From the NCBI GenBank assembly GCA_037045685.1, contig JBAOII010000011.1, forward strand, positions 1 to 64,000: a DNA stretch of 64,000 nt, read 5' to 3'. The notes beneath the pieces are model-generated. The model was not told the DNA's origin, searched no databases, and saw only the letters and a program-made list of their open reading frames with translations. This document shows positions 8,631 to 17,515 of the stretch, one piece after another. The position numbers and the translations under genes were made by a program. How positions within the stretch are numbered: the first letter of the stretch is position 1; each line of letters starts with the position of its first letter. Source of the DNA: Competibacter_A sp037045685 (GTDB taxonomy: Bacteria; Pseudomonadota; Gammaproteobacteria; Competibacterales; Competibacteraceae).

Positions 8631-11513
8631 TCATTCCGTCCTCACCCTCACATTAGCCTGCCCCACCGGCAAATCCACTCGAATCGCCGGATGCGCCCGG
8701 CGGATTTGCACCAGCGCGGCCACGCAATGTTGCCATTCGTTCTTGGCGCGGGAATGGCGGAATTCCGTCAACACCGGCGCGACCAATTCGGCGAAAGCCG
8801 CATCGCTCAAGGCCAGCGTCTTGATAGCCTCGATCAGCCGGCGCTTGCCGACGCTCGCCGGCCACGGCCGTTCGGGCGCGGCCTGTTCGGTGTCCAGCTC
8901 GCGCCGTTCCATCCGACCGGGCGGCAGGCCGAACAGCGTCTTGCGCAGAAATTGGCGCAGTTCTTCGACCGGAGCGCCGGGTTGAGGCTCGGCGACCTTC
9001 GCGGTCGGCGCGAACTTCCGGCGCTGGTGCTCCCACAGCAGCCGCACGGTGAATAGCCCGACCTCGCGGTGTGGGCTTTCCATCAGCCAAGCCAGCCGCG
9101 CCGGATCGCCGAGCCGCTCGTGATGGCGGCGGATCAGGGTTAGGGCGGTCTCGCGGGTGATCTTGTGGCGGCTTTCGGCCAACTGAAACACCCGTTCCGG
9201 CAACAACCATTCCGCCGGCAAGGCGGGTTCCACCGAACTCTCGCCCAGCCGCAACAATTGCTCGATGGCGAAGGCACGCGGTTCGCGGTGTTCGCTGTCG
9301 GCCAGCCGATAGAGGAGGGGCGGCTCGTTCCAGGCGCGCAGTTCCTCCCGCGCGATGGCGACCGCCAGCCGGCGCAAGTCGGGCCGCTGGTCGAAAAACA
9401 GCGGCCGTAGCCGACTCAAGGGATAAGCGGCGGAAGTCAGGCCAGGCTTGATGTTCAGGGCGCGGGTTTCGGGATCGCTCGGGCCGATTTGCGGATGATG
9501 GGCCTTGAGATAGGCGGCGGCGAAGTGGCGCACCGGCTCCGGCTGCGTGGCGCCACAGGCCAGTTCCCACAGGTGATCAACCCCGCTGCCTTCGCCGCTG
9601 GCGAAATCGCCGGGCTGAAACGATTGCAGCAGATAGCGATGGGCGAAATCGTGCAGGGTCGGGTCGGCCTGCCGCGCCATCGCCAGCAGCCAGGGCAGTC
9701 CGATGCGGCTCGGCTCGACCAGTTGTCCGTCGCCCAGCAGTTGCAAGGCCAGCGGTCGCAGCGCGGGGCGCAACACCAGCCCTTTCAACCACTCGACATC
9801 CAAATCCTCGCCTTTGAGCTTGCCCTGCCGCAGCCAGTTGGCGACCGCGCTGTTCAGTTGCGGGTCGAGCAGGGCTTTTTGCAGCCATTCCGTGCCGATC
9901 TCGCGCCCCGGATAATCCGCCAGCGCCTTCAAGGCCCGCTGCCGCGCCAGCGGATTGCAGCGCGGATCGTCCAGCAGTTGACGGTAGTAAGCGGCGGGCA
10001 CTTTCACCTTGGCCTCTTTATAAAATTCGAGCACCGCATCCAGCGCCGACGAAGAACTTGTCCGCTTGCTGAGGTTGTTGATGACGCGCTCGAAATCCAT
10101 TTGCACGCCTTGTTGCATCAGTTCCATCAAGTGCTGCATTTGCAGTTCGACCGTTCCCGCGTTCGGTCCAGCCGGCGCGAGCGCGACTTCGACGAATTGC
10201 TCGGCGCTGATGTCGGCGGGCTTGAAACCCTGCCGTAGCTTGGCTTTGGCGAGCGCGGCGCTGGCCGGAACGCCCAGCAACTTGAGAAGGGTCGGCAATC
10301 CCAATTCGGCAGGCGAGCGTTTTTCCAGCAGCGCCACGGCGAAGGTCTGCACGTCCTGGACGCCGTTCGACACCAGCTTGACCAGCTCGGCGACCGGCAG
10401 GTCGGTCGCGTAGGCGCGGGCGTAGTCGATGGCGTAACGGCGGGCCGGACTGTTGTTGCTGTAAAGCAAGCCCAGCACCATGTCGTGCAGGCCAAGCTGT
10501 TTCAGCTTGGATTGATGAAATTCCGGGTTGTCGCGCAGCAGGCGCAGGACAAATTCATGCACGATGGCGAGCGGTTTCGCGCCCAGGCGGGCGAGCCAGG
10601 CCGGTTCGACGTGGCGCAAGGAATCCTTGAAATCCTGGTCCAGGCAGCGGATGGCGAAGTCGCACACCTGCGCGTTGCGGGCGTCTTCCAGCAGGCGCAG
10701 CAGCGGCGCGGGGCTGATTTTCCAGGCGTCGTCGAACGCGCGCCGGTCCAGCTTTTCCGGCAAGCCATGAGGGCTAACAACGCCTTGGTCGGTCTTGCCG
10801 ATCAAATCCTTGTGCCGCCAGATTTGATTGAGAATCCAGCACTGATGCAGGGGCTGGGGTTCCGGATAGTGGCGCAGCACCTGCCCGGCGAACACCGGGA
10901 ACAATTCGGGCAGGGCTTGGCCGAGTTGGCGCAGAAAGCGCCAGGCGCGGCGGCGCATGTACAGCCAAGTGCCGCGCGAGATTTCACCGCCGGCCGTGAC
11001 CGGCTGCACGTCCAGCCGGCAGCAGAGCGCGCCCAGCATGGCGAGGTCGTGGCGTTGCTCGGCCTGTTTGTAGATGCTCTTGATGCCTTGCCAGATGCCC
11101 CAGCCAAGGGCGTTCGGGGGTATGTGCGGAATCAATTCCAACAGCAGAGCGCGGGCCGGTTCGTCGTCGGCCGCGTACAAATCCAGCAGCAGTTGGCCCA
11201 GCTTCAAACGCGGTGGTGGGTTGGGCGTGGCCAGCAGCGCGGCCCAAGCGCCGGCGCGGGCGGCTTGACGCTCGTCGGCAGTTTTACCGGCCAAAGCTTG
11301 CGGGTTCAGGCTCTGGCGCAGGCGATCCAGCGACCAAGCGTCGGGTGGCAGGGATTGCGCTTGATAGTCGTCCGGCGGGTCTTCCGGCTGGCCGGCGGGC
11401 GGGTCGGGCTGCTTGAGAAATTCCAGCACCCACGGGACGAACTGCGGATCGCGCCGGGCGGCGGCGTGTTCCAGATCGGCGAACAGGATGGAGCGGTCGT
11501 CGGCCATGAGCAT
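8631..11513 (-). CDS. ARM/HEAT-repeat protein of the retron locus
   Basis: A 960-residue alpha-solenoid protein starting at ATG 11513 (an internal ATG at 11507 is equally possible). It has no signal peptide or membrane segment. Helical pairs recur throughout, for example LARQRALKALADY, LRPLALQLLGDG and RRLAVAIAREEL, as in ARM/HEAT repeats, though less regular than in the giant protein at 245-6802. It begins 11 bp after the WGR gene and is the last gene of the SWIM / msr-msd / RT / WGR / ARM series. As I recall, an ARM-repeat partner together with a SWIM protein defines retron type XIII, so a role as retron effector or sensor scaffold is likely by association. No catalytic motif is visible. 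The frame is intact. Confidence 0.75.
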   Translation of the reverse strand: MLMADDRSILFADLEHAAARRDPQFVPWVLEFLKQPDPPAGQPEDPPDDYQAQSLPPDAWSLDRLRQSLNPQALAGKTADERQAARAGAWAALLATPNPPPRLKLGQLLLDLYAADDEPARALLLELIPHIPPNALGWGIWQGIKSIYKQAEQRHDLAMLGALCCRLDVQPVTAGGEISRGTWLYMRRRAWRFLRQLGQALPELFPVFAGQVLRHYPEPQPLHQCWILNQIWRHKDLIGKTDQGVVSPHGLPEKLDRRAFDDAWKISPAPLLRLLEDARNAQVCDFAIRCLDQDFKDSLRHVEPAWLARLGAKPLAIVHEFVLRLLRDNPEFHQSKLKQLGLHDMVLGLLYSNNSPARRYAIDYARAYATDLPVAELVKLVSNGVQDVQTFAVALLEKRSPAELGLPTLLKLLGVPASAALAKAKLRQGFKPADISAEQFVEVALAPAGPNAGTVELQMQHLMELMQQGVQMDFERVINNLSKRTSSSSALDAVLEFYKEAKVKVPAAYYRQLLDDPRCNPLARQRALKALADYPGREIGTEWLQKALLDPQLNSAVANWLRQGKLKGEDLDVEWLKGLVLRPALRPLALQLLGDGQLVEPSRIGLPWLLAMARQADPTLHDFAHRYLLQSFQPGDFASGEGSGVDHLWELACGATQPEPVRHFAAAYLKAHHPQIGPSDPETRALNIKPGLTSAAYPLSRLRPLFFDQRPDLRRLAVAIAREELRAWNEPPLLYRLADSEHREPRAFAIEQLLRLGESSVEPALPAEWLLPERVFQLAESRHKITRETALTLIRRHHERLGDPARLAWLMESPHREVGLFTVRLLWEHQRRKFAPTAKVAEPQPGAPVEELRQFLRKTLFGLPPGRMERRELDTEQAAPERPWPASVGKRRLIEAIKTLALSDAAFAELVAPVLTEFRHSRAKNEWQHCVAALVQIRRAHPAIRVDLPVGQANVRVRTE

Positions 11514-11524
11514 CGCCTATCCGA

Positions 11525-11986
11525 TTATTGGGGCCGGTAGCCTTCGGCTTCCAAAGCCGCCCGGACTTGGGCGAAAGCGGCTTCGGCGGCGGAGGCGTCG
11601 GGATAATGTTCCACGCCGTGGGTGTGCAGCGCGTTGCCGTCCACGCTCAGGCGCAGTTCCAGGCGGCGCTCGCCCAGCGTCAGGACCAGCGTGCATTGCG
11701 AGGCGGCGGGGGTCGTGGGTGCGGATTCGGTCGCGGCGGCGGACGGCGCGGCCGTTTCGCTCGGGCCGCCGTCGCCGTCCACGTAGCCTTTCTTGTACTT
11801 TTCCCGCGCCTGTTTTTGCAGTTCGGCGGCGGCGTCTTCTGGCGAGTCGTAGCGTTTGGCCTGGCTTTGGCCCTGGCTGCCGATCCGGCCAAAATTGACT
11901 TCCAGATTGTTGCCGAGGCAGCGCGCCCGCCAGAATTTGTTGGATTTGCTGTCTTGAAAAATCAGAGAAACTTGCCACTCACTCAT
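11525..11986 (-). CDS. WGR-domain protein of the retron locus
   Basis: About 153 residues. The N-terminal half is a WGR domain: a W-x-V-S-L-I-F opening strand, a FWRARCLGNNLEVNFGRIGS segment carrying the FGRIG signature at about residues 30-36, and a YDSPEDAAAELQKQAREKYKKGY helix. WGR domains bind nucleic-acid ends or RNA in PARPs and are common in bacterial conflict systems. A low-complexity Ala/Pro linker follows, then a C-terminal segment (LELRLSVDGNALHTHGVEHY) of unknown type. The chosen ATG (11986) overlaps the last codons of the reverse transcriptase (stop at 11979), implying translational coupling; an ATG at 11995 is possible. I infer that it recognises the retron RNA/DNA or its target. 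Confidence 0.75.
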   Translation of the reverse strand: MSEWQVSLIFQDSKSNKFWRARCLGNNLEVNFGRIGSQGQSQAKRYDSPEDAAAELQKQAREKYKKGYVDGDGGPSETAAPSAAATESAPTTPAASQCTLVLTLGERRLELRLSVDGNALHTHGVEHYPDASAAEAAFAQVRAALEAEGYRPQ

Positions 11987-13278
11987 CCGTGCCACGCTCC
12001 TCCAGTTGTTTGAGTTGCGCCAGAAACGGCTTGGCCCGCTCCGGGTCGGTCATGTGCAGAAAGGCCACCCAGCCGCGCAGTTGCGCCAGGCTTTCCCCGT
12101 TGCCGGGCTTGCCGTTCAGGCGGTTGTGCAGGGCGGCGCGCAGGCGTCGAATCTGGGCGCGCGGCACCCGCGCCGGACTGCCCGCTGGCGCTTCGTTGAC
12201 CACCAGGCCGGTGACGGTTTGACGGCGACCCCGGCGCAGAATCCGGGTTTTGTCCGGGTGGGGGATGAAGCCTTCCGCCTTGAGAATCATGTGAGCACAA
12301 CGCAGCAGGCGGCCCAGCGGCGGCGGCGCGGCGTCGTGCCAGGAAAAGGTCAGGTCGTCGGCGTAGCGGGTGTAGCGGAATCCCAGCTTTTGGCTCAGGC
12401 CGGACAGGCGGCAGTCCAAGCCGCAGGCAAACCGTGTTGCTGAGGGCGGGACTGGTCGGGGCGCCTTGCGGCAGGGCGCGGGGTCCGCTGGCGACGTGGT
12501 AATGCTTGCCGTCGAGTTGCAGCAGTTCGCGCGGCGCCTCGGTGCAGAGCAGGGCCAATACCGTCGCTACCTGCTCGCCGTAGCCACCCTTGCGGAACAA
12601 GCCCTTGACCCGCCGCCAAGTGACGGTGGGGTAGAAATGGCGGATATCGAGCTTGACGACGGTCCGCGCGCCGGCGTGGACGGCGGCGTTGCTGAAAATG
12701 CTGCGTCCGGGCAGGAAGCCGTGAGCGGCGCCGTGTACCGGCAGGTGTTCGGCGATCTGGCGCAAAATCCAGCGTTGCGATTTTTTCAGCGTCGGCTTGG
12801 GCGCGCTGATCAGGCGGGCGCCGCCGTCGCGCTTGGGGATGGTCCAGTACTGATAGTGGCTGCCGCTGTCCACTTCGCGGTGGAACGCCAGCCAGCGCAA
12901 GCGGGGAATCGATAGATCGAGCGCCTTGGCGAGGGTTTGGGCGTCCTTGAGCGCCGGCAGGGCGTTGGCCTCGCGCCGGGTTTCGGGATCGGGCAGGTCG
13001 TAACGGTCCTGGTCGGGCGTGTCGTGGTGGAACACGTCCGCGCCGAGATGGACCAGATGGGCCTGGCGGAAGGCGGTCCATCCCTGTTGGCGCAACTGCT
13101 TGCGAACGCGCCGTTCTTCTTCCCGTCGCGCCTTGTATTGATGCAGGGCGGCGCCGGTCAGCTTGGCGGGATCGGTGGTCTCGTCCAGCAGGCCCAGTTG
13201 CCGCAGCCGGGCAACGACCCAGCGCTCGATATCGCCGACTTGGGCGATTTCTTCCCAGGTGGGGGGTGTTTCGCTCAT
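11979..13278 (-). CDS. Retron reverse transcriptase (one frameshift)
   Basis: Once one inserted T near 12420 is removed (CTGGAC read as CTTGGAC), the protein is about 432 residues. Retron hallmarks are visible: NAAVH (the NAxxH motif of region X) at about residues 197-201, the catalytic strand VVKLDIRHFYPTV, the SGPRALPQGAPTSPALSN fingers/palm block at about 264-281, the YADD active site at about 305-308, and VTG of region Y at about 355-357. The N-terminal ~110 residues are extra relative to compact retron RTs. The enzyme would reverse-transcribe the msd RNA encoded just upstream (a2 ends 16 bases before the ATG). The break falls between conserved blocks, and the second frame continues as CRLSGLSQKLGFRYTRYADD, so the functional gene is almost certainly intact. 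Confidence 0.92.
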
Positions 13279-13294
13279 GCCGTTTTCCAGACCG

Positions 13295-13570
13295 AGCGTA
13301 AGGATTGCTGGAGCGTGAGGCGCAAACCGCTACTTCTCACAAGGGACACGGTAGGCTCACCGGCCAGCCGCCGGTAACCGTCCCTAGTTGTTGGCGGAAA
13401 CCGCGGTGGCGTGGTTGGCCCAGCTCCGCCAACAACTAGGGACGGTTACCGGCGAAGCTGGCCAAGAACAGCCTACCTTGTGGCGTGTGTGGCGTTGGAA
13501 TTCCCGGACGGCGCAACGCCGCCCAAACGGCTAATGGAGGAACGCCTCACGCTCCAGCAATCATTACGCT
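13295..13570 (-). ncRNA. Retron msr-msd non-coding RNA
   Basis: Read on the minus strand, the order is a1 (13570-13543), msr, msd hairpin (about 13477-13338) and a2 (13322-13295), followed 16 bases later by the RT start. The a1 and a2 arms are complementary over 28 nt with a single mismatch. Shortly after a1 comes TTAGC (13534-13530), matching the conserved retron branch-point context; the priming G would be the complement of 13531. The msr then has a GC-rich hairpin (13508-13526). The msd has a perfect 30-bp stem (13369-13398 with 13425-13454), extended by 7- and 8-bp helices after small bulges, around a 26-nt loop. Order, spacing and motifs all match known retron RNAs. Exact ends of the RNA and of the cDNA are inferred. 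Confidence 0.88.
13295..13570. repeat. a1/a2 inverted repeat bounding the retron RNA
   Basis: The outer arms are 13295-13322 and 13543-13570, each 28 nt, complementary except for one position. Retron a1/a2 arms are usually shorter, so this is a long version. The pairing would bring the branch-point G next to the start of reverse transcription at the msd 3' side. Confidence 0.9.
13350..13477. repeat. Long hairpin (msd stem)
   Basis: A perfect 30-bp inverted repeat (13369-13398 / 13425-13454) with loop 13399-13424. After a two-base bulge it continues as a 7-bp helix (13362-13368 / 13457-13463), and after an internal loop as an 8-bp helix (13350-13357 / 13470-13477). A further six-base match (13338-13343 / 13477-13482) may extend it. 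No coding frame across it is plausible. Confidence 0.92.
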
Positions 13571-13594
13571 ACGGACTTTTTTCTCCCTTGTCAA
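13566..13594 (-). promoter_or_regulatory. Candidate promoter of the retron RNA-RT-WGR-ARM unit
   Basis: On the minus strand a perfect -35 hexamer TTGACA (13594-13589) is followed after 17 bp by TAGCGT (13571-13566), a weak -10. Transcription from it would start inside the outer part of a1 and leave about 17 nt of a1/a2 pairing. The spacing is ideal but the -10 is poor, and read-through from the SWIM gene 80 bp upstream is also possible. Confidence 0.4.
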
Positions 13595-13649
13595 AGGTTG
13601 TTGTTAGTTGAGTTACTACGTCCAAATGCAACGGGTTGCGCCGAGTTGG

Positions 13650-15450
13650 CTACGCCGCGCTGGCATCGATAAAACCCTGTTTCGCCAGACCGTCGAGCCG
13701 GGCGAAATAGGCGTCGCGGGCTTCCTCGGCGCGGTTGAACAGCAGCCGTTGCTGACGCAAGGTTTGAGGATCGTGGCCCCAGCGCAGCAAAACTTGGCGT
13801 TCGTCCAGCGAAATCCGGTAGCTGAGCACGGCTTCGCCCTGGCGGCGGGTCAGGGTGCGGGTTTCGGCGCGAATCAGCCGGCGGCCCTCGGCGGTTTCCC
13901 GCGCCTGTTCCAACGCGGCCTGTTCGCGGGCATAGCGCAGCCGCAGCGCGATCATGTGCGGGCAGGGGCCTTGCTTTAAGCCGTTGCGGCGGAAGTCAGC
14001 GGCAGGTGCAACTCGCCTTGACGGTGCGGCCCTCGCGGTCCAGGGTGAACGAGGTTTGATAGTGGCGATGGGCCTGGCGGTCCTGTACCTCGCCGTCGAT
14101 GGCCGTGCCGTCCAGACCGAGATCGTGGATGCGGGTCAGTTGAACCTGATCCTCGGTCGCCAACAGCCGATGCGCTTGTTCCTCGCGGGCGTCGCGGTAG
14201 CGCAGTTGATCCAGTTCCAGGGGTTGGGCCAGCAGCGGCCGATGGTGGAACAAACCGCTGGCGATGTCGTGAACCAACGTCCCCTTGAGCAGTTCTCCCA
14301 GCAACGCCTGCCGGATGGTCTGGCGCGGCTGGCGCAAGGTTTCGGTCAGGGCGTCCAGGGTCAGCGGTTGTTCGGCCAACTGCTTGACGACCCGCTTGGC
14401 CAAGACTTCATCCTTGCCGTCGCCGGGTACCAGCAGATCGAACGTGGCGATACCGGCCCAGCCGCTGTCGGTCCAGCCGCTCAAGGCTAGGGTCAGGCTG
14501 GCGGATTCCAAATCCAGCACGTAAAACGCCGGCAGGCCGGCGCCCAGCAAATAAACGTCCACGGCTTGGGTATGCGGCAGCAGCCGACCGAGCAGGCTCA
14601 ATCGCTGGCGACCCCAAGTGCGCACCACCTGCGGCACCTGGCCTCGGTAAGGCGATCCGCTGGCGGTCAGTACCTGCTCCCAAGGTTCGAGCACCAGCCG
14701 GGGAACTTGGCCGGGAACCAGCTCGTAGCGCAAGGCGCGGGGCGCGGTTTTGGCCTTGCGCAGCCGGAGACTCAGCAGCACGTTATAAAGATCCACGGGA
14801 GCGAGGCGGACCCGTTCGGCGGGCAGGGTCGAAGCCGCTTGCACCTGTCCGAAGGCGCGCAGCCAGCGGTAGGGCACGCGCACGGTCTTGGCCTCGCCGG
14901 AAGCCGACGGGCGGCCGTGCAGAGTGGTGGGGCGATAGGAGCGGATGCCTGCCAGCGCCTCCCGCAGCGCCGGCGTGAAGCTCAGATGAGAGGTGCCCGC
15001 CGCGAAATGCTCGGCTTGATAGGCGTGTCCGGCCTTGAGGTGCAGGCGCGCGTAAGTGGATTCGTCGCGCGAGAACGCTTCGATGCTGATGCCGTTTTCG
15101 TCCACGCTGAACAGGGGGTCCAGCGGCGCCTCCTGCTGGGTGGCTTCGCCGTACTTGGCGGCCAAAAAGGCCTTTTGCGCGTCCCAGACCGCCTGGGTGG
15201 CGCGCTTGCCCTGGCGCAGCAGGTAGGCCAGATAGTCGGCCCGGTCGCCGGCTTGACGGCGCAAATCGCTCGCCAACACCTCGCCGAGAACCAACAGCCC
15301 ATCCCGAACCAGGTCGGGGCGTCGAATATCGGCTTTGATTTCGACCTCTGGGCGCGCACCGTCCAGCGGCACGTCCAGCGTATAAGATTCGCTGTCGCCG
15401 GCGGGGGCGGTGAATTCCCGGTAGCGGTGGATCACTTCGGCGTTGGCCAT
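13650..15450 (-). CDS. SWIM zinc-finger protein of the retron locus (one frameshift)
   Basis: Start is taken at ATG 15450 (MANAEVIHRY); an upstream TTG at 15471 exists. About 599 residues after removing one inserted T near 13997. The SWIM signature CxC-xn-CxH is split by that insertion: SCTCR lies before it, and FRRNGLKQGPCPHM is read in the next frame, giving C-T-C-x(12)-C-P-H. The region before it contains a winged-helix-like stretch (PLTLDALTETLRQPRQTIRQ at about 400) and the C-terminus is helical. SWIM domains bind DNA or protein. The gene is co-directional with, and 80 bp upstream of, the msr-msd RNA. A winged-helix/SWIM partner is, as I recall, diagnostic of retron type XIII. The downstream fragment taken alone would look like a meaningless 101-residue ORF. 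Confidence 0.78.
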
Positions 15451-15530
15451 GTGTCGGCGGACCTTACGCAACGGTTTGTTCGAGTTCGAGGTTTTGTCGT
15501 GCCGGCGCGGCGAGGGCGCTTGGCGAAAAA

Positions 15531-15536
15531 ATTATA
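15531..15536 (-). promoter_or_regulatory. Candidate -10 element for the SWIM gene
   Basis: On the minus strand a perfect TATAAT lies in an AT-rich patch 81 bp upstream of ATG 15450, within otherwise GC-rich DNA. No good -35 sits at 16-18 bp, so an activator or an extended element may be needed. Confidence 0.35.
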
Positions 15537-15635
15537 GTACTAAATCGATGATGGATGGCTGTTTGTTCGATGCCGGGTGCCGCAAATGATCGAGCGGTCG
15601 GTTTCCTTTGGATTCGCGACGGGCGCGTATAATGA

Positions 15636-16226
15636 TCGAAGTTCACCTTCAAGGATTACGAGCCGGGCTTCGTGCACGTCGATGTGAAATACCTGCCCCG
15701 GATGCCGGACGAGGCCGAACACCGCTATCTGATCGCCGCCATCGACCGGGCCAGCCGCTGGGTTTACTTCGAGATCCGACCCGACAAAACGGCCGCCACC
15801 GCCGCCGGCTTCCTGGAACGCTTGCACGCCAAAGCGCCGTTCGTCCTTCGCACCGTGCTGACCGACAACGGCAAAGAGTTCACCGACCGCTTCTGCGCCA
15901 CCGGCGAGCGCGAGCCGACCGGCCGGCACGCCTTCGATCAAACCTGCGCCGCGCACGGCATCCGGCACCGGCTGATCAAGCCCCGGCACCCGCAGACCAA
16001 CGGCATGATCGAGCGCTTCAACGGCCGCGTCGCCGAGGTGTTGAAAACCACGACCTTCGCCTCCGCCCGTCACCTGGAAACCACCTTGCAACGCTATCTC
16101 CACCTCTATAATCAACACATCCCCCAGAAGAACCTCGGCCATGTCACCCTGACCATTTCGATGACCCCTCATGAGCTACCAACCCCCGCGTCATCCTGGC
16201 GAAGTCTTACAAAAACTCGATGTTGA
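15636..16226 (+). pseudogene. IS481-family transposase remnant
   Basis: An open frame from just after an in-frame TGA (15633) encodes the DDE catalytic core of an IS481-type transposase. It has PGFVHVDVKYLPRMPDE (first D), the VLTDNGKEFTDRF block (second D), HRLIKPRHPQTNGMIERFNG (catalytic E) and the LYNQHIPQKNLGH C-terminal block. The N-terminal helix-turn-helix half is missing, and the C-terminus degenerates into unrelated codons that overlap the next gene by 56 bp. No terminal inverted repeats were seen. It separates the retron locus from the NTPase/TPR pair and testifies to past mobility here. Confidence 0.85.
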
Positions 16227-17508
16227 AGAGGCGCTCGCGCCCGACGACCCGCGTTATGTCAACACCCGGACCGCACGGGGTAGCGAGCAGACGTTCAAAA
16301 GGTTCGCCAAAAAGTTCGGCCTATCTCCGAACGATAGCCGAGTGTTCCGACCGACGCAGCGGCATGTGCTGTTCTTCGGCCACATCGGAAGCGGCAAGAC
16401 CACCGAATTGCGCCGCTATGTCAACGATCTCAGCGGGCCGGGGCGGTTTTTCGCCGTCGAGGTGGACATCAATATTCTGCTGGACCGCCACAATTTGCAG
16501 TACGCCGATGTCCTGATGGCCATGGCCCGCGCGCTGCTCGAACGCCTGCGCGACGAAGGGGTGACGCTGCCCGCCGATGCGCTGCGGGAGCTGGAAAGCT
16601 GGTTTGCCGACAAGGTGTTGACTCAGGAGGAAACCCGCGAGTTCGCGCTCGGCATCGAAACCGGCGTCACGGCCAAGGGTGGCGTTCCTTATCTGCTGGA
16701 ATTGCTGGGCCGTTTCACCACCGCGTTCAAGAACAATCACACCTACAAGGAATCGCTGCGCCGGGTCATCCGCAACACCTTCGGCGATTTGGCGGCGGCT
16801 TTCAATCGGTTGCTGCGGGAGGCCGAGGCCACACTAACCAGCGCGAACAAGGCGCTGCGCGTGCTGTTTCTCATCGACGGCACCGACAAGCTGCGCGGCG
16901 AGGATACCCGCCGGTTTTTCGTTGACGACGTGGAGCAACTGTTGGCGATTACGGTGCTGGCGGTTTACACCGCGCCGATCAACCTCAAGTACGAAAGCCA
17001 TCTCGCCGGCAAGCTGGACGCCGACTTGGTGCTGCCCATGATCAAACTGTACGAGAAGGATGGCGCGCGCTGCGAGGCGGGCTGGAGCGCCATGCGCGGT
17101 ATTTTGCTGCTGCGGGCCGACCGCTCGCTGTTCGCCGGCGACGCCGACATCGACCGTCTGGTCGAGCATTCCGGCGGCCATCCGCGCGAATTGCTGGTTC
17201 TGCTCAAACTCGGCTGCGAGTTCACCGAAGGGGACACGCTCGACGCGGATCACGTCGAATCGGCGATCAAGCAACTGGCTTCGGAATATCGCCGCTTCCT
17301 GGAGCCGGACGATTACGCGCTGCTGGCCCGGATCGACAACGACGAGATCCACGCCGGCAACGACGAGCGCACCCGCCGGCTGCTGTACAACCTGGCGCTG
17401 CTGGAATACAACGATGCGTCCTGGCGGCGCAGCCATCCGGTGGTGCGCACGCTGGAAGGCTACCAGCGCGCCCGCGCGACCTTGTCATCGGCGGGGGCCG
17501 GGAACTAG
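16171..17508 (+). CDS. P-loop NTPase paired with a TPR protein
   Basis: A 445-residue protein. Walker A is FFGHIGSGKTTEL at about residues 69-81, and a Walker B-like strand VLFLIDGTDKL lies at about 231-241. A HSGGHPRELLVLLKLG motif follows (about 335-350), like the sensor-2/GxP region of AAA/STAND ATPases. No membrane segment. It starts at ATG inside the IS481 remnant and is followed 8 bp later by the TPR gene, so they form an operon. Such NTPase-plus-repeat pairs are typical of STAND-like conflict or signalling systems; that role is inference. The frame is intact and the codon usage is GC-rich like the core genome. Confidence 0.65.
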   Translation: MSYQPPRHPGEVLQKLDVEEALAPDDPRYVNTRTARGSEQTFKRFAKKFGLSPNDSRVFRPTQRHVLFFGHIGSGKTTELRRYVNDLSGPGRFFAVEVDINILLDRHNLQYADVLMAMARALLERLRDEGVTLPADALRELESWFADKVLTQEETREFALGIETGVTAKGGVPYLLELLGRFTTAFKNNHTYKESLRRVIRNTFGDLAAAFNRLLREAEATLTSANKALRVLFLIDGTDKLRGEDTRRFFVDDVEQLLAITVLAVYTAPINLKYESHLAGKLDADLVLPMIKLYEKDGARCEAGWSAMRGILLLRADRSLFAGDADIDRLVEHSGGHPRELLVLLKLGCEFTEGDTLDADHVESAIKQLASEYRRFLEPDDYALLARIDNDEIHAGNDERTRRLLYNLALLEYNDASWRRSHPVVRTLEGYQRARATLSSAGAGN

Positions 17509-17515
17509 CGCTCCC

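Noticed and set aside
11979..12419. A separate small RT fragment with YADD
   Set aside because: It is the second half of the retron RT, joined to the first half by removing one T near 12420; conserved blocks are complementary.
13411..13611. Short open frame across the retron RNA region
   Set aside because: It runs through the a1/a2 and msd hairpins with no homology; the dyads and RT context explain the sequence better.
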